Shown: piece after piece, positions 1 to 10,283 of the stretch
How the letters are laid out: each line of letters opens with the position of its first letter
Numbering within the stretch: position 1 is the stretch's first letter
Source of the DNA: Desulfovibrio sp. JC022
GTDB taxonomy: Bacteria > Desulfobacterota > Desulfovibrionia > Desulfovibrionales > Desulfovibrionaceae
Direction: 5' to 3'
NCBI RefSeq assembly: GCF_010470665.1
Contig: NZ_VOPZ01000011.1
Coordinates: 5,528 to 69,527, forward strand
Length of the DNA: 64,000 bases
Notes under the pieces: generated by a model
The model's database searches: none
Seen by the model: the letters and a program-made list of their open reading frames with translations, nothing else
Told to the model about the DNA's origin: nothing
Position numbers and translations under genes: made by a program

Positions 1-20
1 CCCCAGCCGTCGGAGACATT

Positions 21-57
21 TTAAAAAAGCCCCCGCTTTTCGGAGAAAACGGGGGCA
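21..57 (-). terminator. Rho-independent terminator of ileS
   Basis: A 7-bp GC stem (GCCCCCG with CGGGGGC, 29-35 and 51-57) continues into TTTTC/GAAAA. On the minus strand it is followed by a run of six T. It lies about 30 bases past the ileS stop, so it ends the ileS transcript. Confidence 0.85.
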
Positions 58-87
58 TTCATATTTAATTTACAAAGATCTTGAAAC

Positions 88-2901
88 TTAACCGGCCAGA
101 ACTGCTGTGCAGCGCGGGCAGAGTTCCGGGTGTTCTGCATTGGAGCCGAGGGTGTCGTATCTCCAGCAGCGGCTGCATTTTTCACCCTGTGCTTTTTCGA
201 CCTTGATGGCAAGACCTTCCAGCTCTTCCGGCTTGTCCGCATCGTCGGATGCATCGGCCAGAGACGCGATTTCAACACCGGATACGATGAAGAATTCACG
301 ACGCTCGATGTTCTCGAGAGCCTTGGCGATGTCTTCGTTGGCGAAGAGGGTGATCTTGGTATCGAGAGAGTGACCGATGACCTTTTCGCGGCGCAACGGT
401 TCGATAGCCTTGGTTACTTCGGTACGAACTTCCATGAGCAGTTCCCATCTTTTGCGCTCGGCGTCGTCGATTTCAGCTTTGAGCAGCTCGGGACGGATGG
501 CGAAGACGGTATCGGCGTCACCTTTCATTTCTTCCGGCATGTGGGAATATGCTTCCTCTGCGGTAAAAGAAAGTACGGGAGCCATGTCTTTGAGCAGCAT
601 GAGCATGGTCTGCCAGAGTACGGTCTGTGCGGAGCGACGCTCTAAGCTCTTCTCGCCGGACACGTAGAGTCTGTCCTTGATGATATCAAGGTAGAAAGCG
701 GAAAGCTCAGTGGTGCAGAGGTTGTGCAGGGTGTGGTAAACTTTGTGGAATTCAAAGTTTGCGTAAGCCTGCTGGATTACCTCGTGCTGGCGGCCTACCA
801 AATCAAGTGCGAAATGGTCGACAGGCAGCATTTCCGCGGGTGCTACTGCGTCAGTCTCGGGGTTGAAACCATTGAGGTTACCGAGAATGTAGCGGCAGGT
901 GTTACGCACGCGGCGGTAGGTATCAACCATGCGGCTCAGGATTTCGTCGGAGATACGCACGTCTTCCTGATAGTTAACCGCGGAAACCCACATACGCAGG
1001 ATTTCTGCACCGTGCTGGTCGATGATTTCCTGCGGTGCCATGACGTTACCGATGGACTTGGACATCTTGCGACCGTTCTTGTCCACAACGTAACCGTGAG
1101 TCAGTACGGTTTTGTAGGGAGGCACGTCGCGGGTACCCACGGATGCGAGCAGGGAGCTGTGGAACCAGCCGCGATGCTGGTCGGAACCTTCGAGGTACAG
1201 ATCTGCGGGGAAGCGGTGTTCCTTGCGTTTTTCAACAACAGCTGCGTAACTGGTACCGGAATCAAACCATACGTCGAGGATGTCGTCTTCCTTGGCCCAG
1301 TGGTTGCCGCCGCATTTTGGGCATTTGAGGCCGTCGGGAGCGATTTCTTCAACGGATTTTTCGAACCAGTAGTCACAGCCGCGTTCGTGTTTTTCAAATT
1401 CGTCTACTACGGAGAAAACCCATTCAGATTCGTTGTATACTTCGTCGCAATCTTCACAGATCAGGGCGATGATGGGTACACCCCAGTTACGCTGACGGGA
1501 GATACACCAGTCAGGGCGGTTTTCAACCATGCTGTAGATGCGTTTTTCACCCCATGCGGGAATCCACTCAACATCATCTTTGATGGCTTTGAGGGCTTTA
1601 CCGCGCAGGTCGTTTTCTTCCATGCCGATGAACCACTGGGTGGTTGCGCGGAAGATTACAGGCTCTTTACAACGCCAGCAGTGGGGGTAGGAGTGGGTGA
1701 TTTTTTCATGTGCGAGGAGATTGCCCAGCTCTTCCAGTTTTTCGATGACCTTGGGGTTGGCTTCCCAGACATTCATGCCACCGAAGAATTCCACTTCTTT
1801 GAGGAACACACCGCTGTTGTTCATGGGGGAGTATATTTCAAGACCGTTCTTCAGGCCGGTTTCAAAGTCTTCGCGACCATGGCCGGGAGCAGTGTGAACA
1901 CAACCGGTACCGGAGTCGAGAGTTACGTAATCAGCCAAAACGATGGGAGATTCGCGGTCGTAGATGGGATGCTTTGCAACTGCGCCTTCAAGTTTTGCAC
2001 CTTCAACGGTTGCCAGCACATTCCAGCTTTCCCAGCCGAAGGACTCAGCGCAAACGGGCAGCAGTCTTTCGGCAAGGATGTAGATGTCGCCGTTTACTTC
2101 AGCAACAACATATTCAAATTCGGGATGAACAGCCACAGCCATGTTGTCGGGGATGGTCCAGGGAGTGGTGGTCCAGATACACACGTAGGTGCGGGACAGG
2201 TCCACTTTGGATGCAACATCTTCGGGCAGGGCTTTGAGAACTTTTTCATCGCTGAGCGGGAAGCGTACATATATAGAAGGCGAAGTGTGATCTTCATATT
2301 CTACTTCCGCTTCAGCAAGAGCTGTACGGCAATCACAGCACCAGTGGATGGGCTTCTTGCCGCGCACAACAGAACCTTTTTCCATGAAACGGCCCAGTTC
2401 ACGGGCAGTTGCTGCCTCGTATTCGGGCTTCATGGTCAGGTAAGGATCTTCCCAGTTACCGAGCACGCCGAGGCGTTTGAATTCCTTGCGCTGGATACCG
2501 ACGAATTTCTCTGCGTATTCGCGGCAGAGGCGGCGGATAACGGTGGTGGGCAGTTCTTTTTTCTTTTTCTTAAGTTCCTGCTCAACTTTGTGCTCAATGG
2601 GCAGACCGTGGCAGTCCCAGCCCGGAACATATTCGGCTTTCATGCCCTGCAGGTTGCGGGATTTCACGATAATGTCCTTGAGGACCTTGTTCATGGCTGT
2701 GCCCATGTGAATGTGGCCGTTTGCGTACGGGGGGCCGTCGTGCAGGACGTACTGCTCGGCATCAGCGTTAGCTTCTACCATCTTGTCGTATACGGACATT
2801 TCCTCCCAGCGTTTGAGCATTTCGGGCTCGCGCTGTTTGAGGTTGGCTTTCATGGGAAATTTGGTCTTGGGCAGACACAGGGTCTTTTTATAATCGCTCA
2901 T
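88..2901 (-). CDS. ileS: Isoleucine--tRNA ligase
   Basis: Charges tRNA-Ile with isoleucine in the cytoplasm and edits misactivated valine. The 937-residue length is normal for the bacterial type. The class I signature is HIHMG at residues 63-67 and the second signature KMSKS is at 612-616. The C-terminal zinc site is seen as two CxxC pairs (CSRC and CPRC) in the last 30 residues, as expected for the bacterial enzyme. The gene stands alone with its own terminator, and about 265 bases of upstream DNA hold no other gene. I saw no T-box leader upstream. Long open frames on the opposite strand are shadows of this gene. Confidence 0.97.
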   Translation of the reverse strand: MSDYKKTLCLPKTKFPMKANLKQREPEMLKRWEEMSVYDKMVEANADAEQYVLHDGPPYANGHIHMGTAMNKVLKDIIVKSRNLQGMKAEYVPGWDCHGLPIEHKVEQELKKKKKELPTTVIRRLCREYAEKFVGIQRKEFKRLGVLGNWEDPYLTMKPEYEAATARELGRFMEKGSVVRGKKPIHWCCDCRTALAEAEVEYEDHTSPSIYVRFPLSDEKVLKALPEDVASKVDLSRTYVCIWTTTPWTIPDNMAVAVHPEFEYVVAEVNGDIYILAERLLPVCAESFGWESWNVLATVEGAKLEGAVAKHPIYDRESPIVLADYVTLDSGTGCVHTAPGHGREDFETGLKNGLEIYSPMNNSGVFLKEVEFFGGMNVWEANPKVIEKLEELGNLLAHEKITHSYPHCWRCKEPVIFRATTQWFIGMEENDLRGKALKAIKDDVEWIPAWGEKRIYSMVENRPDWCISRQRNWGVPIIALICEDCDEVYNESEWVFSVVDEFEKHERGCDYWFEKSVEEIAPDGLKCPKCGGNHWAKEDDILDVWFDSGTSYAAVVEKRKEHRFPADLYLEGSDQHRGWFHSSLLASVGTRDVPPYKTVLTHGYVVDKNGRKMSKSIGNVMAPQEIIDQHGAEILRMWVSAVNYQEDVRISDEILSRMVDTYRRVRNTCRYILGNLNGFNPETDAVAPAEMLPVDHFALDLVGRQHEVIQQAYANFEFHKVYHTLHNLCTTELSAFYLDIIKDRLYVSGEKSLERRSAQTVLWQTMLMLLKDMAPVLSFTAEEAYSHMPEEMKGDADTVFAIRPELLKAEIDDAERKRWELLMEVRTEVTKAIEPLRREKVIGHSLDTKITLFANEDIAKALENIERREFFIVSGVEIASLADASDDADKPEELEGLAIKVEKAQGEKCSRCWRYDTLGSNAEHPELCPRCTAVLAG

Positions 2902-3166
2902 GACTGGAAAAGTCCTCCGGAACTCTCTTAAGGATATGATATTTGATTAAAAGCCATTTACATAATTCACATTGCTTAAATAAAATTGTTCAAAATAAAA
3001 AACTGACATTTCAGTCTATTACTAATGATATGAACAAAAAAATAATGAATGTGGAAAATTAAACAGCCATTCTAGCTTAAACTTGAAAAATAAAAAGTGC
3101 TCGAAAATGAGCGGCGTTATCTTGAAACAAGGTGTGATGGAAGTCAACCCGGAGTTGCTTCATTAT

Positions 3167-3427
3167 CTAAAGGGAAATGAGTCCTTCAATGGTTGCTGCT
3201 TTTTCATAGACATTCAAGATCACATCTGAACTATTGGCATGGATAACCACGGTTACGCTGGTGTATTTGCCTGTTTTGGAATCTCTTTCAGTGTAGGGGA
3301 ATCCGTCGATCATGGATTTTAGTTCATCCAGAGACTTGCTGGGCACGATGAATTTAAAGGTGTAGTCGCAAGGCCATTCGTGATGTTCATCTAAGGTTGC
3401 TTTGAATTGTTCCATGGATGCTCCCAT
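3167..3427 (-). CDS. DUF493 (YbeD-like) small protein
   Basis: An 86-residue protein of the DUF493/YbeD family, which has a small ferredoxin-like (ACT-like) fold and is thought to be regulatory, with no firm biochemical role. Recognisable features are CDYTFKFIVP near residues 20-29, an SKTGKYTSVTV strand in the middle and a VILNVYEKAA stretch near the end. The start has a good AGGAGATA ribosome site just upstream. It is transcribed towards ileS but 265 bases away, so it is probably a separate unit. The family call is from sequence pattern only. Confidence 0.8.
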   Translation of the reverse strand: MGASMEQFKATLDEHHEWPCDYTFKFIVPSKSLDELKSMIDGFPYTERDSKTGKYTSVTVVIHANSSDVILNVYEKAATIEGLISL

Positions 3428-3650
3428 GTCTATCTCCTTATATTTTAATTAGATATCTTGTTTTTATATTATACGGCAGGTGTCAGGTAAAATCTTTACG
3501 CTGCCTGTCGGGTTTTGTTGATATATGGATCGGATATGGTGCTGTCAATGGTGTGAAAAAAGTTTTTAGCTGATCCCTAAAGGAAATTTCCGTGATGTCG
3601 ATAAAGTATGCAGGTGTTCCTAAAATAATACAGAAGGGTAGGGCGGAAAA

Positions 3651-4070
3651 ATGAGTAAAAAAAATCTACACGCAACAAATTTCAGAAAAGTACTTGAGCT
3701 TTTTAATGATGGGCGTGACCGTGATGCAGAAAGTCTGCTGAGAATTATTCAGGAAGACTATCTTAGTATGTATGAGGAAAATAAAGAACTCAGATCTCAG
3801 ATTAAAGAAGTCGCTGAGATTCTGGATCTTGCAGAGTGCATGGAATTTGACGGACAGAAATACTGGATAGATGAGGATAATGATAAAACCGGTCCTTATT
3901 GTCAGGTTTGCTATGATCGCGATGGAGTCCTGATCAGGCTTCAGGAAAGATCAAAGCACTGGGAGTGCTACTCCTGCCAGAATCTGTTTGTAAAAATGCC
4001 TACCGGCAACATCATTCATAAAAGCAGGCCCAAGAAAGATAACAAGCCTCTAATCAGGCTTTTCAGTTAA
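3651..4070 (+). CDS. Hypothetical protein with a CxxC...CxxC zinc ribbon
   Basis: A 139-residue protein I do not recognise as a named family. The N-terminal half is helical and charged, with a probable short coiled coil (around residues 30-65, EDYLSMYEENKELRSQIKE). The C-terminal half has CQVC and CYSC pairs about 25 residues apart, the layout of a zinc ribbon. Zinc-ribbon proteins of this kind often bind nucleic acid or partner proteins, but nothing here fixes the role. AGGG about ten bases ahead of the ATG can serve as ribosome site. It is followed by a strong terminator, so it is monocistronic. Confidence 0.75.
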   Translation: MSKKNLHATNFRKVLELFNDGRDRDAESLLRIIQEDYLSMYEENKELRSQIKEVAEILDLAECMEFDGQKYWIDEDNDKTGPYCQVCYDRDGVLIRLQERSKHWECYSCQNLFVKMPTGNIIHKSRPKKDNKPLIRLFS

Positions 4071-4107
4071 ATATTAAAATCATTTTTCAGTCCTTAATAT
4101 ACACCTT

Positions 4108-4155
4108 GAAGCGGGATTGTTTGCATGTGCAGGCAATCCCGCTTCTATTTTTTTG
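4108..4155 (+). terminator. Rho-independent terminator
   Basis: A perfect 12-bp inverted repeat (GAAGCGGGATTG, 4108-4119, with CAATCCCGCTTC, 4134-4145) is followed by TATTTTTTT. It ends the zinc-ribbon gene transcript. Confidence 0.9.
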
Positions 4156-4259
4156 AGCAGAACAAGTTAATTTGTCGCTACAATTGTGGTTTGTATTGGA
4201 TTTAATAAATTGATTGAGGTAGTCTTCTCATAATCGAACTAAAATTGTGAGGAATAATT

Positions 4260-6491
4260 ATGTCAGGCAAATTCTTGTGCATACATGGCCATTTTTACCA
4301 GCCCCCCCGCGAAGACCCGTGGCTGGATATGATTTTTCCTGAAGGAAGTTCCGCTCCATTCCGGCATTGGAATGAACGCATCTGCCGTGAAAGTTACGGA
4401 CCGCTGGCATGGGCCAGACGTATGGGCGGTGATGGTATTTTTGATATCGTCAACTGTTATGAGTGGATGAGTTTTAATGTGGGACCGACTCTGTTTCGCT
4501 GGATTGAAAGGGCCGAGCCGGAACTTTACGCCAAGATAATTGAAGGGGACGCCCTGAGCCTTAAGCGTTGGGGACACGGTAACGCCATTGCCCAGATTTA
4601 CCATCATGTTATCATGCCTCTTGCTTCGGAGCTGGACCGTGATGCCGAGGTGGCCTGGGCTGTTGCTGATTTCGAGTCCCGCTTCAAGCGTAAGCCTGAA
4701 GGGATGTGGCTTTCTGAAACTGCCTGCAATACAGACACCTTAGAAACACTTGCCGACCATGGCATTGCATTTACTTTGCTGGCTCCGCGACAGGCTGAAT
4801 CAATTGCTGATTTGAATTCAGATGACTGGCAGGAAGTGGACGAATATTCCATCAATATCAAAGAACCTTATCTGGTTGAGCTTCCTTCCGGCAGGACTAT
4901 TTCGGTTTTCTTTTATGACGGAGGTCTTTCGCAGGCTATTGCATTTGAAGGTCTTCTTAAGAACGGGGATGAGTTTTGGAACAAACTCTCGGGTGCATCG
5001 GCTGAAGGACTTCTTTCCATTGGTACGGACGGTGAAACATACGGACACCACGTTGAATTCGGAGAAATGGCTCTTGCCTATGTTCTTGCTCAGGCTATTG
5101 AAGAGCGCGACGGAATCTCTTTGCTTAATTACGGGGCTTATCTCGAACAGAACCCTCCTACACGTAAGGTGAAAATTCGTGAAGACTCTTCATGGAGTTG
5201 CTATCATGGAATTGAGCGTTGGCGCGCCGATTGCGGTTGCTGTACCGGAGGGCATCCGGACTGGAATCAGCAATGGCGTAGACCTTTGCGTGAAGGGCTT
5301 GATGCCGTTAAAACTTTGATGAATGCCCATTATTTTAATCATGGTGATCAAATTTTCAAGGATTCCCGTAAGGCATTGATTGAGTATGGAACTGTTTTGA
5401 GTGGTCTGGCTACTGAAGAAGAATTCTTCAAGCAGAACTTTAAAGTTTCTAAAGAGAGTGTTGAGGCTGATATGGGCTGGAAGCTCCTTTCCATGCAGAA
5501 ATGGGCCCTTTCATCCTTTGCGAGCTGTGGCTGGTTCTTTGATGATCTGGCCCGTCTGGAGCCAGTCAACAATATGAGCTTTGCACTCAGGGCAATTGAA
5601 ATTGCACAAGAAACCGGGTTGATCGGTCTGGAAGAAAAATTTCTTTCTATTGCCGGGGAGGCCCGGTCCAATGAAGAGCGGTACGGTTCTACCGTTGATC
5701 TTTGGAGCAGTAAGATTAAACCTCAGAGCGAAACTCCGGGTAGCCTGATCGGGCAGGCTCTGGCCCGCCTTTACGTGGAAGGGGTGCTGCCTCAGCCCGG
5801 CGAAGAAGGGCGCATTGAGTGGCCGGGAGTTTCTGTGCTGGTGAGAACTAATGACAGTTCTCTGGTTGTTGCCCGCGGTGAGGCTGAAATAAAGTGGCAT
5901 CTTGAATCGGAGCTCAGAACTTACGGCTGGAAGTGGGAAAAAGGAGAGCGTGTACTTACCGGATCGGTAGAAGTATCCCTTCCCGGAGGGCAAATAGAAC
6001 ATTATCCGCTGACTGAGATTTCGTGGAAAAAGAAGCAATCCTTAGCTCTTACCTGGGTAAACAGGTTTGCACAGAAATCATGGGAAACCCAGATATTAAA
6101 CACCGGATGTGGTCCGGTTCTTTTCAATGAATTTGAAGATTACCAGACTTCACAGACTTGGGCACCGCGCTGGCGTAAATTATGGCCCGGATTGGCTTGG
6201 AGTTACATTTTTTCCGGTGATAATGTCAGTAAGGACTTTCTACTTTTCATGAAGGAAGTCGGGCATGATCATGCTGATGTGGACTATTTTATTGAGCAGC
6301 TTGCTAAGCAGCTTTGCGTAATGCTGCATAATGACCTGACACTCTGGGATAGCATCCGCGGTGTTATTGAAAGGGCGCGAAAGATTAATCTTCCTGTTGA
6401 CCTTTGGCGGCTTCAGAACTGCTATTGGGATAAAATCCTGCTGGGAGAAAACGATCCTGAACTTGCGAAAATGATAGGTTTTGATTTGTAA
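4260..6491 (+). CDS. GH57-type glycoside hydrolase with DUF3536 domain
   Basis: A 743-residue cytoplasmic protein. The N-terminus reads CIHGHFYQPPRED, the characteristic first motif of glycoside hydrolase family 57, whose members cleave or rearrange alpha-glucans. The next 300 residues follow the GH57 barrel pattern (for example GMWLSETACN near residue 150 and GTDGETYGHH near 260). The rest corresponds to the DUF3536 extension common in deltaproteobacteria and cyanobacteria. No signal peptide is visible. A GTGAGGA ribosome site precedes the ATG. The true substrate is unknown; a role in glycogen or alpha-glucan turnover is inferred from the family. Confidence 0.88.
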   Translation: MSGKFLCIHGHFYQPPREDPWLDMIFPEGSSAPFRHWNERICRESYGPLAWARRMGGDGIFDIVNCYEWMSFNVGPTLFRWIERAEPELYAKIIEGDALSLKRWGHGNAIAQIYHHVIMPLASELDRDAEVAWAVADFESRFKRKPEGMWLSETACNTDTLETLADHGIAFTLLAPRQAESIADLNSDDWQEVDEYSINIKEPYLVELPSGRTISVFFYDGGLSQAIAFEGLLKNGDEFWNKLSGASAEGLLSIGTDGETYGHHVEFGEMALAYVLAQAIEERDGISLLNYGAYLEQNPPTRKVKIREDSSWSCYHGIERWRADCGCCTGGHPDWNQQWRRPLREGLDAVKTLMNAHYFNHGDQIFKDSRKALIEYGTVLSGLATEEEFFKQNFKVSKESVEADMGWKLLSMQKWALSSFASCGWFFDDLARLEPVNNMSFALRAIEIAQETGLIGLEEKFLSIAGEARSNEERYGSTVDLWSSKIKPQSETPGSLIGQALARLYVEGVLPQPGEEGRIEWPGVSVLVRTNDSSLVVARGEAEIKWHLESELRTYGWKWEKGERVLTGSVEVSLPGGQIEHYPLTEISWKKKQSLALTWVNRFAQKSWETQILNTGCGPVLFNEFEDYQTSQTWAPRWRKLWPGLAWSYIFSGDNVSKDFLLFMKEVGHDHADVDYFIEQLAKQLCVMLHNDLTLWDSIRGVIERARKINLPVDLWRLQNCYWDKILLGENDPELAKMIGFDL

Positions 6492-6514
6492 TCAATAATT
6501 ACGTTCCAATAAAT

Positions 6515-6550
6515 AATGGTCCGCTGAGAGAATCAGCGGACCATTTTTTA
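6515..6550. terminator. Bidirectional terminator between convergent genes
   Basis: A 13-bp perfect stem (AATGGTCCGCTGA with its complement, loop GAGAA) is flanked by A-rich and T-rich DNA. It can end both the GH57 gene from the left and the minus-strand operon from the right. Confidence 0.88.
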
Positions 6551-6577
6551 TTGGATTAACTTTGTATACGGATTTAA

Positions 6578-7417
6578 TCAGAATTCATAAACTGAACCGG
6601 ACCCCATGGGCACCACTTCGCAAGAAAGTCTTTGTTTAAGGAAATCGTATCCGTCTTTTCCGGTACAATGTCCGGGGGAGATCATCTTGGGGTTGAATTC
6701 TTCAATTACCTTGGCGGTATGCTCGCACTCATCTTCGTCAGCAATATAAAGATGCAGGCCGCCGATAATGGCATGGACGGAATCAATTCCGGTCAGCTCA
6801 CGCATGTGATAGAGCGAATTGGCCAGACCGCTGTGACAGCAACCGAGTATGACTACCGGCCCTGAGTCGCTCATGAGCAGCATAAAAGCGTCATCGCGGA
6901 CATGGTCGACCTGAGTCAATTCTTCGTCCATGAATAAGCCCTTTGTTGCTTCAAACAACCCTTCACGGCGGGGAATTTCTGTGATCATGAACAGCCCGTC
7001 ATCAAGCTCTGCATCATCGCGAACAATGATGGTTCCGGGATAATCGCATTTAAACGAAGCTTCTTTGGCTGTACCGTCATCTTCTTTGGAATAGCGCTTG
7101 TTGGCAAAATCCGGGTGAGCGTAAACCGGCCCCATGAAATCGGCTTCCATGAGTGCGTCCATGCCTCCGGTATGATCCCAGTGCCCGTGACTGAGCGCCA
7201 GACCTTTAGCCTTGCTGACATCAATCTTCATGGCGTCAGCATTTTTCAGAAAAAGATCACTTGCGCTGCAATCCCAAAGCCAGATATTTTCTCCGGGCAA
7301 TTCAAGGGACATGGAAAAACCCCATTCCTTTCCGAGATTTTCACTCAGGGATTCATTGTCACAGAGTACGGATATTTTGCACGGTTTAGTGTATTGTCCT
7401 GTTATAGTGATGGCCAT
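6578..7417 (-). CDS. MBL-fold metallo-hydrolase
   Basis: A 279-residue metallo-beta-lactamase fold protein. The metal-binding motif SHGHWDHTGG is at residues 76-85 (H77, H79, D81, H82). A second metal histidine lies in GCCHSGL and a third in SPGHCTG near the end. The overall pattern matches the archaeal and bacterial group annotated as 7,8-dihydropterin-6-methyl-4-(beta-D-ribofuranosyl)aminobenzene-5'-phosphate synthase-like, but that activity is not assured. Its start overlaps the end of cimA by 16 bases, so it is translationally coupled as the last gene of the operon. The substrate is unknown. Confidence 0.85.
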   Translation of the reverse strand: MAITITGQYTKPCKISVLCDNESLSENLGKEWGFSMSLELPGENIWLWDCSASDLFLKNADAMKIDVSKAKGLALSHGHWDHTGGMDALMEADFMGPVYAHPDFANKRYSKEDDGTAKEASFKCDYPGTIIVRDDAELDDGLFMITEIPRREGLFEATKGLFMDEELTQVDHVRDDAFMLLMSDSGPVVILGCCHSGLANSLYHMRELTGIDSVHAIIGGLHLYIADEDECEHTAKVIEEFNPKMISPGHCTGKDGYDFLKQRLSCEVVPMGSGSVYEF

Positions 7418-9003
7418 TTTTGAGGATCATCCTTGAAGAGCTTGTAGTTGATAGAGTCCACAAGAGCCTGCCAGCTCGCTTCAATGATGTTGTGGCTGAC
7501 ACCCATGGTGGTCCACTGGCTTTTGCCGTCAGTGGATTCAATAAGCAGGCGTACATTTGAACTTGTACCCGCTGCCTGACGTACAGCCCCGGACAATACT
7601 CTTACCTTAAAGTCCTGTAAACGAACATCTTTCAATGACGGATAAAAAGGCTCAAGGGCCTTACGCAATGCTTTGTCGAGTGCGTTGACCGGACCGTCGC
7701 CGGAAGCAGCGGTATGGTTTTCCTGACCATGGACCTTTACGATGACAGTTGCTTCGGAAAAAGGTTCCTGATCGTTTTTTCGTTTTGCATCTACAACAAA
7801 GAAGTTGATGAATTCAAAGTAACGTTTGGACCAGCCCATAGCCTTGAAGAAAAGCAATTCAAAAGAAGCTTCAGCCGCAGAATATTCAAAGCCGATGGAT
7901 TCACGTTCCTTGATGTCAGCCAGAATGGTCTGTACCGCAGGATCGTTCTTATCAAGCTCGTAGCCGTACTGCTTGGCTTTGTAGAGTACGTTGCTCTTTC
8001 CGGAAAGATCGGAGAGCAGGACTCGCCGATCGTTTCCGACCAGCAGGGGATCGATGTGCTCGTAGCTGGTGGAATCTTTAAGTACGGCACTGACGTGTAT
8101 TCCGCCTTTATGCGCAAATGCAGCCTGCCCGACAAAGGGTTGCCTTAAAAACGGGCGCAGGTTGGCGATCTCCGTAATATAGGTGGAGGCTTCTTTTAGC
8201 TTGATCAGCTTATCTTTGCCGATGGTCTCATAATCCAGCTTGAGCTCAAGGTTGGGGATGATGGAGCAGAGGTTGGCGTTACCGCATCTCTCACCATATC
8301 CGTTCATGGTTCCTTGAATCTGGATTGCGCCGTTGTTTACTGCCGCAAGGGAGTTGGCTACAGCCAGTTCGCAATCGTTATGGGCATGAATACCGATACT
8401 GCAACCGGGAATTTTTTCCTGCACAACTTTGCATGCTTCAGCAACCTCTTCAGGCATGGAGCCGCCGTTGGTATCGCAGAGAATGAGAACATCAGCCCCG
8501 GCTTCATGCGCTGCCTTGAGACAGTTGATGGTAAATTCCGGGTTGGCTTTAAAACCGTCAAAGAAGTGCTCAGCATCAAAGAACAGCTCTTCCACATGCG
8601 GGCGCAGGTAGCCGATGCTGTTGCTGATCAGCTCGATGTTTCTTTCAAGGGTGACGCCCAGCGCATTGGTGGCGTGGAAATCCCATGTTTTACCGAAAAT
8701 GGACATGGCCTTGGCACCTGATTCTATCAGGGCGTTCAGGTTGGGGTCATTTTCAGGGGTCAGGCGGTTCATGTGGGTTGAACCGAAAGCGGAAACTTTG
8801 CAGTTTTTAAGGGCGTAGTTCTGGATTTCCTGAAAGAATTCCTTGTCAGTGGCATTGGAACCGGGCCAGCCGCCCTCGACGTAATGTACGCCGAGGTCGT
8901 CCAGCTTGCGGGTAATACGCACTTTGTCTTGTACGCTTAAGTTTATTTCTTCGGATTGTGTGCCGTCACGCAGGGTGGTGTCGTATATTTTTATCTTTTT
9001 CAT
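7402..9003 (-). CDS. cimA: (R)-citramalate synthase
   Basis: Condenses acetyl-CoA and pyruvate to citramalate, the threonine-independent entry to isoleucine. The 533-residue length suits CimA. The N-terminus has the HMGL/isopropylmalate synthase signature YDTTLRDGTQSE (residues 7-18), HAHND in the barrel (HIHAHNDCELA region) and the NGYGERCGNANL stretch. The C-terminal part is the LeuA-type regulatory dimerisation domain (around 400-530), which usually senses isoleucine. It sits three bases after lysC in the same operon, so two branches that share aspartate-family or branched-chain output are coupled. The MBL gene overlaps its 3' end. Confidence 0.93.
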   Translation of the reverse strand: MKKIKIYDTTLRDGTQSEEINLSVQDKVRITRKLDDLGVHYVEGGWPGSNATDKEFFQEIQNYALKNCKVSAFGSTHMNRLTPENDPNLNALIESGAKAMSIFGKTWDFHATNALGVTLERNIELISNSIGYLRPHVEELFFDAEHFFDGFKANPEFTINCLKAAHEAGADVLILCDTNGGSMPEEVAEACKVVQEKIPGCSIGIHAHNDCELAVANSLAAVNNGAIQIQGTMNGYGERCGNANLCSIIPNLELKLDYETIGKDKLIKLKEASTYITEIANLRPFLRQPFVGQAAFAHKGGIHVSAVLKDSTSYEHIDPLLVGNDRRVLLSDLSGKSNVLYKAKQYGYELDKNDPAVQTILADIKERESIGFEYSAAEASFELLFFKAMGWSKRYFEFINFFVVDAKRKNDQEPFSEATVIVKVHGQENHTAASGDGPVNALDKALRKALEPFYPSLKDVRLQDFKVRVLSGAVRQAAGTSSNVRLLIESTDGKSQWTTMGVSHNIIEASWQALVDSINYKLFKDDPQKWPSL

Positions 9004-9006
9004 TTG

Positions 9007-10245
9007 TTAAAGCGAGTTTTCATCGGACCCTTGCTTGTCGAGACCGAACGTGTTGTGGAGCGTTCTTATGGCCAATTCAGTGTATTTTTCTTCAATCAGG
9101 CAGGTAATTTTAATTTCAGATGTGCTGATCATCAGGATGTTGATGTTTTCGTCACGCAGGGCCTGAAATGCTTTGGATGCAACACCGGAGTGATTGCGCA
9201 TTCCAACGCCGATAACGGAAACTTTGCAAACATGCTGATCGTAAAGTACGTCCTGCGCTCCCATGGATTCTTTGATGGTATCAATAATCTCAAGGGTCTT
9301 TTTCAGGTCCCCTCTGGGGATGGTAAAAGTCATGTCGGTACGGCCGTCACGGCTGGGGTTCTGGACAATCATATCAACCAGAACGCCTTCTTCAGCAAGA
9401 GGAGTGAAAAGAGTTGCAGAAACACCCGGTTTATCCTCAACCTTGGATAGGGTTACACGGGCCTGATCTTTATCATATGCAATTCCGGAAACAAGTACTG
9501 ATTCCATATTCTTATCCTCCTGAGTGACGTATGTTCCGATCTCATCGCTAAAAGTAGAGCGGACATGAACTTTAACATTATATTTTTTAGCAAATTCAAC
9601 TGAACGAATCTGTAGTACTTTCGCGCCCATGCTGGCCATCTCGAGCATCTCGTCATAGGATACGTGGTCCAGTTTGCGGGCCAGAGAACAGATGTTGGGG
9701 TCGGTAGTGAAAACGCCCGGAACATCAGTAAAAATTTCACAGACATCAGCTTCGATAGCCGCGGCCATGGCAACAGCGGAAGTGTCCGAACCGCCACGGC
9801 CAAGGGTGGTAATTCGCTTATTCAGGTCGCAGCCCTGAAAGCCGGCCATGACTAGAATATCATGCTCTTGCAGCATTTCTTCAATTTTATCGCGATCAAT
9901 ATCAAGGATACGGGAGCGCGAATAATTAGAGTCTGTTTTAATGGGAATCTGAAAACCGAGCAGTGAGCGAGCCTTGATTCCACGATCATTAAGAAGCATG
10001 GAAAATAAGGCTACGGAAACCTGTTCTCCGGTAGAAACCAGAGAATCCATTTCCGCCAGATCCGGGTTTTCGGACCATTCGTAGGCCAAATCAATCAACC
10101 GATTTGTTTCACCAGCCATTGCGGAGAGGACTACGATAACTTTGTTGCCTTGTTCATAAGGCACCATGACTTTTTCCAGTACTTGCTTCATGCATTCGAG
10201 GTTCCTGACCGAGGTTCCACCGAATTTCTGTACTACGATGTTCAT
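9007..10245 (-). CDS. lysC: Aspartate kinase
   Basis: Phosphorylates aspartate, the first step to lysine, threonine and methionine. The 412-residue length fits the alpha-type enzyme with two C-terminal ACT domains. The kinase signature KFGGTSV is at residues 7-13, and RGGSDTSAVA in the middle binds nucleotide and substrate. ACT-domain features appear after about residue 265 (SKVEDKPGVSATLF, VSVIGVGMRNHSGVA). In many bacteria such genes also make a shorter beta subunit from an internal start; METs near residue 244 are possible sites, but I see no strong ribosome site that settles it. Operon: tsaE upstream, cimA downstream. Confidence 0.95.
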   Translation of the reverse strand: MNIVVQKFGGTSVRNLECMKQVLEKVMVPYEQGNKVIVVLSAMAGETNRLIDLAYEWSENPDLAEMDSLVSTGEQVSVALFSMLLNDRGIKARSLLGFQIPIKTDSNYSRSRILDIDRDKIEEMLQEHDILVMAGFQGCDLNKRITTLGRGGSDTSAVAMAAAIEADVCEIFTDVPGVFTTDPNICSLARKLDHVSYDEMLEMASMGAKVLQIRSVEFAKKYNVKVHVRSTFSDEIGTYVTQEDKNMESVLVSGIAYDKDQARVTLSKVEDKPGVSATLFTPLAEEGVLVDMIVQNPSRDGRTDMTFTIPRGDLKKTLEIIDTIKESMGAQDVLYDQHVCKVSVIGVGMRNHSGVASKAFQALRDENINILMISTSEIKITCLIEEKYTELAIRTLHNTFGLDKQGSDENSL

Positions 10246-10283
10246 CTGAACATTATCTCCTTACCACATTAGTTCAACGGATG

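Noticed and set aside
724-2931. A 735-codon open frame antisense to ileS
   Set aside because: It lies wholly over ileS, has no ribosome site and no motif. Antisense frames of this size arise from the codon bias of the real gene.
2902-3166. T-box leader upstream of ileS
   Set aside because: No T-box consensus or terminator/antiterminator pair is visible, and such leaders are mainly found in Firmicutes.
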